64,000 nucleotides of DNA, from contig NZ_CP019702.2 of the NCBI RefSeq assembly GCF_002005205.3, positions 1 through 64,000 on the forward strand. Reading direction: 5' to 3'. Numbering within the stretch: the first letter of the stretch is position 1; each line of letters starts with the position of its first letter. The position numbers were made by a program, and so were the translations under genes. Positions 1 through 8,600 of this stretch are shown one piece after another. Under the pieces are notes generated by a model that was given only the letters and a program-made list of their open reading frames with translations, was not told the origin of the DNA and searched no databases. The stretch is from Rhizobium rhizogenes (GTDB lineage Bacteria > Pseudomonadota > Alphaproteobacteria > Rhizobiales > Rhizobiaceae).

Positions 1-372
1 CAATAATGGTGCGCTTACAATTATTTATATGTTTTAGGCTTTGCTCTAACTAAATTATATGTTTTGCAAGCGCCGTCCCCTCCCATTTTAACCGCAACCA
101 CCCAATCACCCGCCCCATCCATCAATGGGAAATTTATTCTATCTAAAAAGTATAAATATACAAATATATGTATTAATTGAATTAATATAGTTAAAATATT
201 CCAAAGCGAATGCCTTTCAAAGCATCCATAACTGCAAAAATCCGCTTACGCAGGCAGATGAATCCCCTACGGGCCGCGGCGGTCGGGCGGACGAATATTC
301 AGCCAGTTGCCTGCCTGCAGCCCATCGCCGCTCGGATTTCCCAATCCCCTGATTTCACTATTCACAAATAAG
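1..372. other. AT-rich leader without a recognised gene
   Basis: No open frame here looks like a gene. The first 240 bases are markedly AT-rich, with runs of TA/AT, compared with the GC-rich coding DNA that follows. This fits either an upstream regulatory region of hipBA or the edge of another element. I see no tRNA, terminator or insertion-sequence end. Confidence 0.5.
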
Positions 373-516
373 GGATCATAAGTGCTTCTTTATTTGCATA
401 TTCATCGATTAGGGATCATTTTTGATCCTATGCCTTTCCGCCGCAACGCCTAGTAATAACGGATCACATATGATACGATTACCAAGAATTTCGCTATAAA
501 GGATCACCTATGATTC
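373..516 (+). promoter_or_regulatory. Four-copy HipB-type operator array
   Basis: Four copies of a palindrome of the form GGATCA-N4-TGATCC begin at 373, 413, 461 and 501. The copy at 413-428 is a perfect inverted repeat. Those at 461 and 501 match 11 of 12 arm bases and the one at 373 matches 10 of 12. Starts are 40, 48 and 40 bp apart, about four helical turns. The last copy contains the ATG at 510, so its occupation would block both transcription and translation initiation. E. coli hipBA also uses four operators bound by HipB; the arm sequence here is different. Operator function is inferred. Confidence 0.75.
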
Positions 517-869
517 CTAATAAAAAATCTCCGACAGGCAGCATCGAAACAACCATGCGTGATCTAGGCACCAGGTTGGCTCGGGTTCGCCTCAGTCGCA
601 ACCTGACCCAAGCACGACTGGCGCAGGAGGCCGGAGCTTCGCTACCGAGCATCAAGCGGTTGGAGGCTGGCCGGAACAGCTCACTCGATACCCTTCTCCG
701 CGTATTGAGAGCACTTAACCTGGGCGATCGCATTCTCGACATCCTCCCCAACCCGGACGTTCGACCGGTCGAGCGAGTCCAGCATGACGGCCACGAGCGG
801 CGGCGCGCACGAACGCAGACAGAAGCCCCAAAAGCCAGCGATTGGGCGTGGGCCGAGGAGGATGAGTAA
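510..869 (+). CDS. hipB: HipB-like XRE-family antitoxin/repressor
   Basis: A 119-residue protein with a Cro/C1-type helix-turn-helix at about residues 19-75. It should bind and neutralise the HipA kinase encoded next and repress the shared promoter. The tail beyond residue 80 is polar and ends with two tryptophans and acidic residues (WAWAEEDE). This resembles the unstructured C-terminal tail that makes E. coli HipB labile, although that function is not shown here. The stop overlaps the hipA start (TAATG), so the two are translationally coupled. The start codon lies inside the fourth upstream palindrome, supporting autoregulation. Confidence 0.85.
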   Translation: MIPNKKSPTGSIETTMRDLGTRLARVRLSRNLTQARLAQEAGASLPSIKRLEAGRNSSLDTLLRVLRALNLGDRILDILPNPDVRPVERVQHDGHERRRARTQTEAPKASDWAWAEEDE

Positions 870-2179
870 TGACGGATGCGACCGTCCGCCTATGGGGTAG
901 AGATATCGGCGCAGTTAGTTGGCTCGACGACAGAGCGATCGGCGTATTCCAATACATGCCTGAGTTCGTCCAAAGCACCATAGAACTGGCACCGATCATG
1001 ATGCCGCTGCACCCCGACCCATACGAATTCCCCGGTTTGCCCCGTGACGCCTTCAAGGGTTTGCCCGGCATGATCGCCGACTCCCTCCCTGACAAATTCG
1101 GCAACGCTCTGATCGATACATGGCTCGTGACCCAAGGAAGGGCACCCGGCAGCTTCAATCCGGTCGAGCGCCTTTGTTATATCGGTACGCGCGGCATGGG
1201 TGCGCTCGAGTTTCATCCCACAATCCTCAAAGGGCCGCGCAAATCCCAGCGCCTTGAGATCGATGCGCTGACTAAACTCACCAACGAAGTCCTCAACAAT
1301 CGCGCCAACCTTGCGGGTATCCTCAAGGGCGATGACGACCAAGAAACCCTGCAGGAGATCCTGCGCGTCGGGACGTCCGCAGGCGGCGCGCGCGCCAAGG
1401 CTATCCTTGCATGGAATGAACAAACCGGCGAATTCCGATCCGGTCAGGTCAAAGCCGGTGAAGGTTTCACCTATTGGCTCATGAAGTTCGACGGCATCTC
1501 CAACAATCGTGACAAGGAGTTGGCCGATCCGCAGGGCTTTGGCCTTATCGAGTACGGCTTCTTTCTCCTGGCTCGCGCCGCCGGCATCGACATGACCGAA
1601 TGCCGCGTCCACCACGAAGGCGGACGATCCCATTTCATGACGCAGCGCTTCGATCGCACCGCCAACGGCCAGAAGCTCCATATGCAGTCGCTCGCAGCCT
1701 TGCGCCACTATGATTTCAACGCGGCGGGAGCTTATTCCTACGAACAGGCCGTCGAGACGATACGGCTCCTCGGCCTTCCCGCTTACGACATCGAGCAACA
1801 GTTTCGCCGAGCGGTTTTCAATATTCTCGTCCGAAATCAGGACGACCACGTCAAGAACATCGCCTTCCTGATGAATAGAAAGGGCGAATGGCGGCTGTCA
1901 CCAGCGTTCGACGTCAGCTATGCCTACAATCCGGATGGAAGCTGGACCCATCAGCACCAGATGAGCCTGAACGGTAAACGCGATCATTTCGAGCTGTCCG
2001 ATCTTATCCAGTTCGGCATTTTCTGCGACCTCAAGCCCAAAAAGGCCGAAGAAATTATCCGCGAAATGCATACGGAGGTCGAAAACTGGCCAGCCTTCGC
2101 GGAACAGGCCGGTGTAGCCGAAAAGACCGCGCAAATTATTCACCGAGTCATGCGGCGAGAAATCATCATTCCAGCCTAA
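869..2179 (+). CDS. hipA: HipA-family Ser/Thr kinase toxin
   Basis: A 436-residue HipA-fold kinase, the usual length for the family. Visible motifs are a glycine-rich loop SAGGARAK near residue 170, a lysine-bearing strand (WLMKFDG) near 205, the catalytic segment RNQDDHVKN near 322 and an LSPAFDV metal-binding segment near 345. In E. coli, HipA phosphorylates glutamyl-tRNA synthetase, stalling translation and causing persistence; the target of this homologue is unknown. All catalytic positions look intact, so it should be active when free of HipB. It overlaps hipB by one base and forms a two-gene operon. Confidence 0.88.
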   Translation: MTDATVRLWGRDIGAVSWLDDRAIGVFQYMPEFVQSTIELAPIMMPLHPDPYEFPGLPRDAFKGLPGMIADSLPDKFGNALIDTWLVTQGRAPGSFNPVERLCYIGTRGMGALEFHPTILKGPRKSQRLEIDALTKLTNEVLNNRANLAGILKGDDDQETLQEILRVGTSAGGARAKAILAWNEQTGEFRSGQVKAGEGFTYWLMKFDGISNNRDKELADPQGFGLIEYGFFLLARAAGIDMTECRVHHEGGRSHFMTQRFDRTANGQKLHMQSLAALRHYDFNAAGAYSYEQAVETIRLLGLPAYDIEQQFRRAVFNILVRNQDDHVKNIAFLMNRKGEWRLSPAFDVSYAYNPDGSWTHQHQMSLNGKRDHFELSDLIQFGIFCDLKPKKAEEIIREMHTEVENWPAFAEQAGVAEKTAQIIHRVMRREIIIPA

Positions 2180-2470
2180 GACACGGGACCTGATCAATCA
2201 CATGCTAAAGAGAGAGATTTCTGCAATCGGCAATCGACCATCCAAAAACAACAGGCCAGCACGACGCGATCCTCATGTCTTACTTACGGAATACCCATCA
2301 AAACCATAATAAAAAACGAATATTTCAGAAACCCTTCGACGAACAAGCTCAGCTTGGCGCCCATGCACCGTGATGCATCGGCGTCACAGCCTGGCGTCAA
2401 CTTCGGCGCCTGTAACTCACCTCCAATGTCTGGCATTGACGCCCGTCAGCCGACCCGGCACCCTCGTCCC

Positions 2471-2791
2471 ATGACCCTGACCAACAGTTTCATTGCCGAG
2501 CTCATCCGCGACGCCAACAGGCTAGATCACCTCGACGGCTATCAGAAGCGGCGTATGCTCGAACGGGCAGTTACAACAATCCGCGACATGCGTGAAACAA
2601 TCGGTATTCCATCCGGGCCCGGCCGTGACAGTCTCGTTGACCTCCACACCGTTGCCCTGTCGATCGAACGCGGATGGCGCAGCGACGAGGAGGTACGAAA
2701 CGCCCTGCTGCAGGCAGCCGCCATGATCCGGGACCTGTATATCGTCCTCGACAGCAAAACCGAAATCAGCTTCGTCAAACCAGCCAGTTGA
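2471..2791 (+). CDS. Hypothetical small helical protein
   Basis: An open frame of about 106 residues from the ATG at 2471, rich in charged helical segments (for example RRMLERAVTTIRDMRETIG) and ending in a hydrophobic stretch. I do not recognise a family. The frame is open further upstream, to a TTG at 2354 and an ATG at 2426, but no candidate start has a convincing Shine-Dalgarno sequence, so the start is uncertain. It sits alone between two toxin-antitoxin modules on the same accessory segment. Confidence 0.4.
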   Translation: MTLTNSFIAELIRDANRLDHLDGYQKRRMLERAVTTIRDMRETIGIPSGPGRDSLVDLHTVALSIERGWRSDEEVRNALLQAAAMIRDLYIVLDSKTEISFVKPAS

Positions 2792-2881
2792 AAGCGTTAC
2801 ATCTTACCTGACCGGCGGCATCAGAGCCGAAACTGCCCCTGAAACCGGTGAGGAACCACAAATGCCGAAACCGGCGCATTC

Positions 2882-3286
2882 CTATGCTTCAGGCGAGATC
2901 AGAGTGACAGTTGGAAAATACGATCGGTAACGAGCCACATCTCGCGTCAACAAGGGAAAGCTTTGTATTGCTGCGTGGGCGCCGATAAAAAAGTCAGGCA
3001 AAACACCGTTACGGGTACCGCCGCCGCGGCGATATCTGGTAAAGGCCTTACCTGCTAGGAATAACGCCGCGCGAGGGAAAGGGGTGAGCTTCAACCCCGC
3101 CTGATCAACAAAAGCATCAAGCGCTTCTATCCGCTCATATCGAACAGATAGTTCTGCGTACACAACGTCATTGATGTACAGCGGACCTGAAACGCTTGCC
3201 AGTTCGAGCTGCTCAATTGACCAGTCGGCCCAAACCGGGTCGTCCGTCACAAGATCAAGCAGGACATTTGTATCGACAAGCGTCAC
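2882..3286 (-). CDS. vapC: VapC-like PIN-domain toxin
   Basis: A 134-residue PIN-domain ribonuclease. The acidic residues expected at the metal site are visible: D5 in the N-terminal VDTN motif, E45 in YAEL, D98 in LPDFF and D116 in LTRDVARY. VapC toxins cut tRNA or rRNA; the target here is unknown. The start overlaps the end of the upstream antitoxin gene by 4 bp (ATGA-type coupling), typical of vapBC operons. Length and motif order are normal, so it should be functional. Confidence 0.88.
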   Translation of the reverse strand: MTLVDTNVLLDLVTDDPVWADWSIEQLELASVSGPLYINDVVYAELSVRYERIEALDAFVDQAGLKLTPFPRAALFLAGKAFTRYRRGGGTRNGVLPDFFIGAHAAIQSFPLLTRDVARYRSYFPTVTLISPEA

Positions 3287-3516
3287 TCGTCACCACGGGT
3301 CAGGGCCATGATGGCGTCAGTACCCAGTCCTTCACCGGCATGTCCGCGCAGTCTGGCAAAACGCGTGAGTGGCTGTTTCTTGTCAGCCCTGACCAGAACA
3401 ATCCGTCCATCGGCAGCCCGGACAAAATCAACCGAGCTCCCTGGCGAAATCCCCAAAAGCTCGCGTACGGCTTTTGGAATGGTGACCTGCCCTTTGGCCG
3501 TTACCGTTGTTGTCAT
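3283..3516 (-). CDS. vapB: VapB-like AbrB/SpoVT antitoxin
   Basis: A 77-residue protein with an N-terminal swapped-hairpin AbrB domain (TAKGQVTIPKAVRELLGI, residues about 6-23). Its C-terminal tail probably wraps around the partner PIN toxin. It should neutralise VapC and repress the operon. A Shine-Dalgarno AGGAG lies at 3523-3527 on the minus strand, directly followed upstream by an 8-bp inverted repeat, which supports the ATG at 3516. It is the first gene of the pair and overlaps vapC by 4 bp. Confidence 0.88.
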   Translation of the reverse strand: MTTTVTAKGQVTIPKAVRELLGISPGSSVDFVRAADGRIVLVRADKKQPLTRFARLRGHAGEGLGTDAIMALTRGDE

Positions 3517-3527
3517 GTCAAACTCCT

Positions 3528-3555
3528 GTAATACCGGCGTAGAAGATGGTATTAC
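3528..3555 (-). promoter_or_regulatory. Inverted-repeat operator of the vapBC pair
   Basis: GTAATACC at 3528-3535 and its exact complement GGTATTAC at 3548-3555 form a perfect 8-bp inverted repeat with a 12-nt spacer. It starts one base upstream of the vapB ribosome binding site. AbrB-type antitoxins usually bind such repeats with their toxin to autoregulate. Binding itself is inferred from position. Confidence 0.6.
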
Positions 3556-3809
3556 TTCCGTGCCTCTTTTTCAACTGGTCTCGTGTCGAAAACGGTCGCT
3601 ACGGCCCAGGCACCAGACCATACCGGCAACATTCAGCCTGCAAATGTTAAGACTTCATTAACCATGCCGGGACACCCTTCTCTCACAGCAACGATGGAGG
3701 TTGGCTATCCGGAAGGGCATGGCAATCAAAGCGAGGAATGCCCAAAGCGGATCACGCGCGGCGGCTCGCATCATGTTTTTGAATGCGCCCCGGGCAAGTC
3801 GCGATCGGT

Positions 3810-4118
3810 TCATGGATACCCTTGCGTGCTGTCGCCACGCTCTCCTGTGCCCGACAGCCCTGGTTCGATCAGATCGGCAAACAGCGCCTTGTCATTGTCG
3901 CGTGTCAAAAAACCCGGCAGTTCGCGACGCAGCCATGCACCGAGTTGTTTGCTGAACTCCTGATCATTCGAGGTCTCAAGGTGATGCAGAACGAGTGACC
4001 CTATCAGGACCTTGCGACGCATATCGTTGTTGCGCTCGGTTTTTGAGAGCCGGGCCTTGAGCGCGGACCGTTGCGCATCCAGTTCAGCCAGGCGTTGTGC
4101 GATGGTTTTCCTTGCCAC
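3810..4118 (-). CDS. TraD/MobC-like mobilisation accessory protein
   Basis: A 102-residue, strongly basic protein. Its N-terminus is probably a coiled helix (residues 5-30), followed by a conserved-looking RRKVLIGSLVLHHLE segment and WLRRELPGFLTRDNDKALF near the C-terminus. This resembles the small TraD/MobC-like relaxosome proteins of rhizobial mobilisable elements, which bind near oriT and help the relaxase. It is encoded about 1.5 kb from the oriT core and points away from it, as accessory genes often do in Ti-type transfer regions. The exact family name is less sure than the role. Confidence 0.6.
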   Translation of the reverse strand: MARKTIAQRLAELDAQRSALKARLSKTERNNDMRRKVLIGSLVLHHLETSNDQEFSKQLGAWLRRELPGFLTRDNDKALFADLIEPGLSGTGERGDSTQGYP

Positions 4119-4303
4119 GATTATTCCTTTCGATTGCGGTCACACCGGAACCGCCGCTGTTGACCACGGCTTCGCTCCTGGAAGACAGACCAGTTTCTAT
4201 GAGGAGATCGACATAGCGATTGAAAGAATAGGTTGGACCCAATGGTTCATGACGCCGCGGCGGCTGTTGCTTGAGCTCAGGATTATTCTGCCACCCGTGA
4301 AGC

Positions 4304-5230
4304 TCAGTCGCTGGAATTTGCGGCTTGTCCCGCGGCCCGTTCAAGGTTTTGGAGATGTTCAGCGCACACCACCTTAACAATGTCGTAGAGCACCGATGCT
4401 CGGCCCATCATCCAAGAGAGACCTTCTTCTGACATCTCATAGTGCTCAGAATACCTAGCTTTCACATACGCCTCATTGAGAAGATTAAACCAGCTCACAT
4501 ATCTGGCTTGGTCGCGAGGCCAAGCGTCGATCAGCCTGACGTCCCGATCCTCGGAAAGTCCTCTTAGGAATTTGAGATTATGGGATGCTGGCGTGTGATT
4601 TGTAAGGGTAAGAAGTAGAGCACCGTACATATGCTCCACTGCTTGGTGCAACTGAAAGGCGGTGCCCGGAAGGTCTCTGTTTTGCAGGCCGAATAGTGAG
4701 AAGTTCACGAAACTATCGATCACCTTGAAACGATTGGCAGCATGCTTTCGCGCCACCTCAAAAGCTTCGTGCGGCATCAAAACTTTCGGCTCGGCGAGTT
4801 CTCTGTCATCAAGTTCGTAGAGCGCAATGCCATCCCGTCGGATATCGCTGAAGAAATATTGCCCTTCCTGCAGGAAATTGCTGATCTCGCGAGCGCCATG
4901 GACAATGAGGCTCACGGGCGTCTCGATCTCCTTGTCCCACATCAGCCGGTCTGTTGTCTTGTCCCAGTATTTGGGATCGGCCAGTTCCTTGTTGCTAACG
5001 ATGACAAGGATGTCGAAATCCGAGCGGTAGCCTTTCGACGTATGCGGTTCATCCACCCAGGTGCCACGCGCGTAAGAACCGAACAGAATGATTTTATAAA
5101 TACGCCCATCCTTCTTGGCGTCAGACTTCGAGCGCTCCACCAGATCAGCAAACTCTTCCTGAATAATTCCGACAACACGCGCGAGCTCGCGTTGCTTTCG
5201 TTCCGGCAAATGTTCAAGGCTGGTCTTCAT
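4304..5230 (-). CDS. Fused nucleotidyltransferase-HEPN protein
   Basis: A 308-residue protein counted from the ATG at 5230, which has a GGAG-type Shine-Dalgarno just upstream; the open frame continues to 5359. Residues 51-56 (GSYARG) and D71/D73 (DFDIL) form the catalytic core of a MNT/pol-beta-type minimal nucleotidyltransferase. The C-terminal half (about 150-300) is helical and HEPN-like. In two-gene MntA-HepT systems, the nucleotidyltransferase AMPylates the HEPN ribonuclease and silences it. Here both halves are in one chain, so cis-acting modification or a different role is possible. It is encoded between oriT and the TraD-like gene, reading away from oriT. Confidence 0.7.
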   Translation of the reverse strand: MKTSLEHLPERKQRELARVVGIIQEEFADLVERSKSDAKKDGRIYKIILFGSYARGTWVDEPHTSKGYRSDFDILVIVSNKELADPKYWDKTTDRLMWDKEIETPVSLIVHGAREISNFLQEGQYFFSDIRRDGIALYELDDRELAEPKVLMPHEAFEVARKHAANRFKVIDSFVNFSLFGLQNRDLPGTAFQLHQAVEHMYGALLLTLTNHTPASHNLKFLRGLSEDRDVRLIDAWPRDQARYVSWFNLLNEAYVKARYSEHYEMSEEGLSWMMGRASVLYDIVKVVCAEHLQNLERAAGQAANSSD

Positions 5231-5642
5231 GTCTGCTCCGCTTCTGGACGGTATCCTGTATGGGCCATTGTAAAGTTCTTTGAAACTCCGATTTTTGGTA
5301 GCCACCAACCGAATGCTTGTCTCCTGTACGCAAAATCTTCCGGCGCGTTGCCTGCGCACCCTTCTGTTTGTTGAGCCGCGTCTGCAATGGTTTCTTCCGC
5401 TCGTCCAGCTCCCTTGTCCCCGATCAGTCGTGCGATCAGCCTGCGCATATCGATCTCGCTGACTGATGCGTTTGATTCCCTATTCAAACACGAGCAATGA
5501 CCGATTGGCGACCACTACTTTTAGTAGTCGAAATGGCTGTTCGCTGCAGCTAACCCTGCTGTCGGCAAACAGACAAGGGCGCACTTACGACTTGCCGCGC
5601 AGTTGAGCGCTGAATTTCCCCGTTGAGGACCGGAGATTTCGT
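5231..5642. other. Non-coding oriT-containing intergenic region
   Basis: This gap of about 410 bp separates the divergent nucleotidyltransferase-HEPN and traA genes. No convincing gene lies in it. It contains a 6-bp stem-loop (ACTACT at 5514-5519, TTT loop, AGTAGT at 5523-5528) and, about 45 bp further on, the oriT nick-type core described separately. Promoters for both divergent genes should also be here. Confidence 0.6.
5571..5590 (-). other. oriT: oriT nick-region core (Ti/IncQ type)
   Basis: On the minus strand this reads TAAGTGCGCCCTTG. It matches the well-known IncQ (RSF1010) and Ti-plasmid nick region, in which the relaxase cuts next to the TAAxTGCGCCCT sequence. It lies 53 bp upstream of the start of traA, the usual position for a Ti-type oriT, and a small stem-loop at 5514-5528 accompanies it. 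The MobA/MobL-type relaxase domain of the adjacent gene is the family that acts on such cores. Confidence 0.78.
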
Positions 5643-8600
5643 TTGGCGATTTATCATCTCAGCACCAAACCTGTCTCGCGCTCATCCGGCCGCAGCGCTG
5701 TCGCGTCCGCCGCCTACCGTTGCGCGGTTCTGCTCACCAATCATCGCGATGGCCTTGTTCATGACTTCACCCGCAAAGAGGGCGTGGAGCATACAGAGAT
5801 CGTGCTGCCGGAAGGCGTGGCTGCCGACTGGGCTTTGGATCGTTCGGCTTTGTGGAACGCTGCCGAGTTTGCAGAAAAGCGCAGGGATGCCCGCGTCGCC
5901 CGCGAATTCGAAATCGCGCTTCCGCATGAGCTTTCGCCAGAAGGGCGACTGAAGGCTGCACGCGCCTTTGCCCAGGATCTGGCAAACCGCTATGGCGCGG
6001 CCGTGGATTTTGCAATCCATTCGCCAAGTGAGCATGGTGACATCAGGAACTACCATGCGCATGTGCTGATGACGACGCGACAGGTTGGCAGAACCCGCCT
6101 TGGCGAGAAAACTTATCTTGAGCACAAGAACGCCAGGCTGCTGGCAAATGGCATGGCGACAACCGACATGCAGCTTCGCGATATCCGGCAATCATGGGAA
6201 GGCATCGCCAACCGTCAGCTTCAGCGCGAAGGCCTGGACGTTCGCATTGATCATCGATCGCATGTGGAGCGCGGTCTTGAGTTGTCGCCGACCGAACATA
6301 TGGGCGTGCATGCCTCACAGATGCAGCAGCAAGGAATGGCAGTCGAGCGCGGCCGGCTGGATGACGAGGCAGCACGGCGAAATGCCGCGCTGATCCGCCA
6401 AAAACCGGAACAGGTTTTGTCGCTGATCAGCAATGAGAAGAGTGTGTTCGATCGGCACGACATTGCCAAAACCTTGCATCGCTACATCAACGATGACGCC
6501 CAAACGTTCCAGAACGCCTTTGCGGCTGTCGTGGCGTCGCCAGCGCTTGTGGAACTCCAGGCTGAGCGCATCGATCCTGAGACAGGCGAAGTTTCCAGTG
6601 CGCGCTATTCGACGCGAGAGATGATTGATCTGGAACTCGCAATGGCGCGATCGGCGAATCGGTTGCATCAAGCGCATTCCCATGGCGTCGATCCTCGTCA
6701 TGTCGCGCGTGCAATGGAGAGGCAGGATCGCTCTATCCGGAAAAGCTCTGGCGGAACGTTTGCTGCGAGCGATCCGTCAACAGGATTATCGGACGAACAG
6801 CGTCACGCGATCAAACATATTACGGGGCCTGAAGGCATCGCGGCTGTGGTCGGGTTCGCTGGTGCGGGAAAGTCCACCATGCTTGCAGCCGCTCGTGAAG
6901 CGTGGGAGGCGCAAGGGTATCAGGTCCATGGTGCGGCACTTGCGGGAAAGGCAGCCGAGGGTCTTGAGGAGAGTTCCGGAATTCAAAGCCGCACCCTTGC
7001 GTCATGGTCTTACAGTTGGAACCACGGCCGGGGCATGATCGGCAGCAGTGACGTGCTTGTCATTGACGAGGCCGGCATGGTCGGGAGCCGTCAGCTTGCC
7101 CGCTTTATCGGCGAGGCTGAAGAGCGCGGTGCAAAGATCGTTCTTGTCGGCGACCATGAGCAGTTGCAGGCAATCGGCGCCGGTGCACCCTTCAGGGCGA
7201 TTGCCGAGCAGATCGGCCATGCCGAACTTTCCGACATTCGCCGCCAGCGCCATGATTGGCAAAGGCAAGCGTCGGTTGCCTTTGCGACCCACAAGGCGGC
7301 CGAGGGCCTTGCCGCCTACCGGGATCACGGCGACATCCACTTTGCGGAAAGCCGCGACGCGGCGATGGCGCAGATCGTGTGTGATTATGTTGCCGACAGT
7401 GAGAAGCATGCCGAGGGCACCCGGGTTGCCATGGCGCATCGCCGCGCCGATGTGCGCGCCCTCAATGTCGCAATCCGTTCCGAACTTCAGAACCGGCAAA
7501 GGCTCGAGCGCAGCCGCGGGCAGAACGCCGGTGCGGACCGTGGAGACCGTGGGGATAGTGACGACGGCCGCGAACTGACCTTCCAGACCAGTAACGGCAA
7601 ACGCGCCTTCGCCCCCGGTGACCGGATTATCTTTCTCGAAAACAACCGCGACCTCGACGTCAAAAACGGCATGCTTGGCACCGTCGAGCATGTCGAGAAG
7701 GGGCGGATCGTTGCCCGGCTCGATGGTCGAAGCGACAGTGTCAGCATTCCAACAGACAGCTACCAGGCGATCGACCACGGCTATGCGACGACGATCCATA
7801 AAAACCAGGGAGCGACGGTCGATCGCGCCTTTGTGCTAGCGTCCAGCACCATGGATCGGCATCTGACCTATGTCGCCATGACCAGGCACCGCGACAGCGT
7901 GCAGCTCCATGCCGACAGCCGGGAGTTCACCAATGCCGGCCGGCTGGTTGATCACGGCGTTGCGCCCTACGACCATAATCCGCAATCACGCGAGAGCTAT
8001 TTCGTGACGCTGGAGAATGACACGGGCGAGCGGCGCACAATGTGGGGCGTCGATCTCAAGCGGGCCATGCAGGAGTCCTCGCCAAAGATCGGGGACAGGA
8101 TTGGCCTTCAGCATGAAGGCGCCACGCCGGTCACGCTTCCGGATGGCACGCAGGCCGAGCGCAATGCATGGCGCGTCGTCAAGGGTGATGAACTCGCCTA
8201 CCAGAAGCTGGCAAGCCGCCTGTCGCGTTCCAGCGCGAAGGAAACCACGCTGGATTACATCAGGGATTTTGCCGAGCGGCGGGGTATAGCGGAGCGGCTC
8301 GGGGTCAGGAGCGAGATTGAACTTGCTTCCGCCCGAGATGAGCGCCAAGAGGTCTTGTCCCGTGCAGCCCATCTGCAACGGGAGCAGCAGGACCGGCCAT
8401 CAGAGCGTCAGCAGGTTTACGAGGAACCTGCAGGCGATCTCGCCGGCCCTGTTCGCCAGCACGATCCGCTCCATGATCTCGCTCCAAAGATCGATGACGG
8501 TCGGCCGGACGACCGGAAAGAGGAAAACAAAGGTTATCGCCGCATTCGGTGGTCCGACCTCATGTCGCAAGACGGCGCCGTCCTCGCCTCCACAGGAGCT

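Noticed and set aside
4084..4380. 98-codon frame on the minus strand between the TraD-like and nucleotidyltransferase genes
   Set aside because: It overlaps the ends of both flanking genes and has no recognisable features.
5227..5487. 86-codon frame on the minus strand upstream of the nucleotidyltransferase-HEPN gene
   Set aside because: No ribosome site or family similarity; it lies in the divergent promoter/oriT region.
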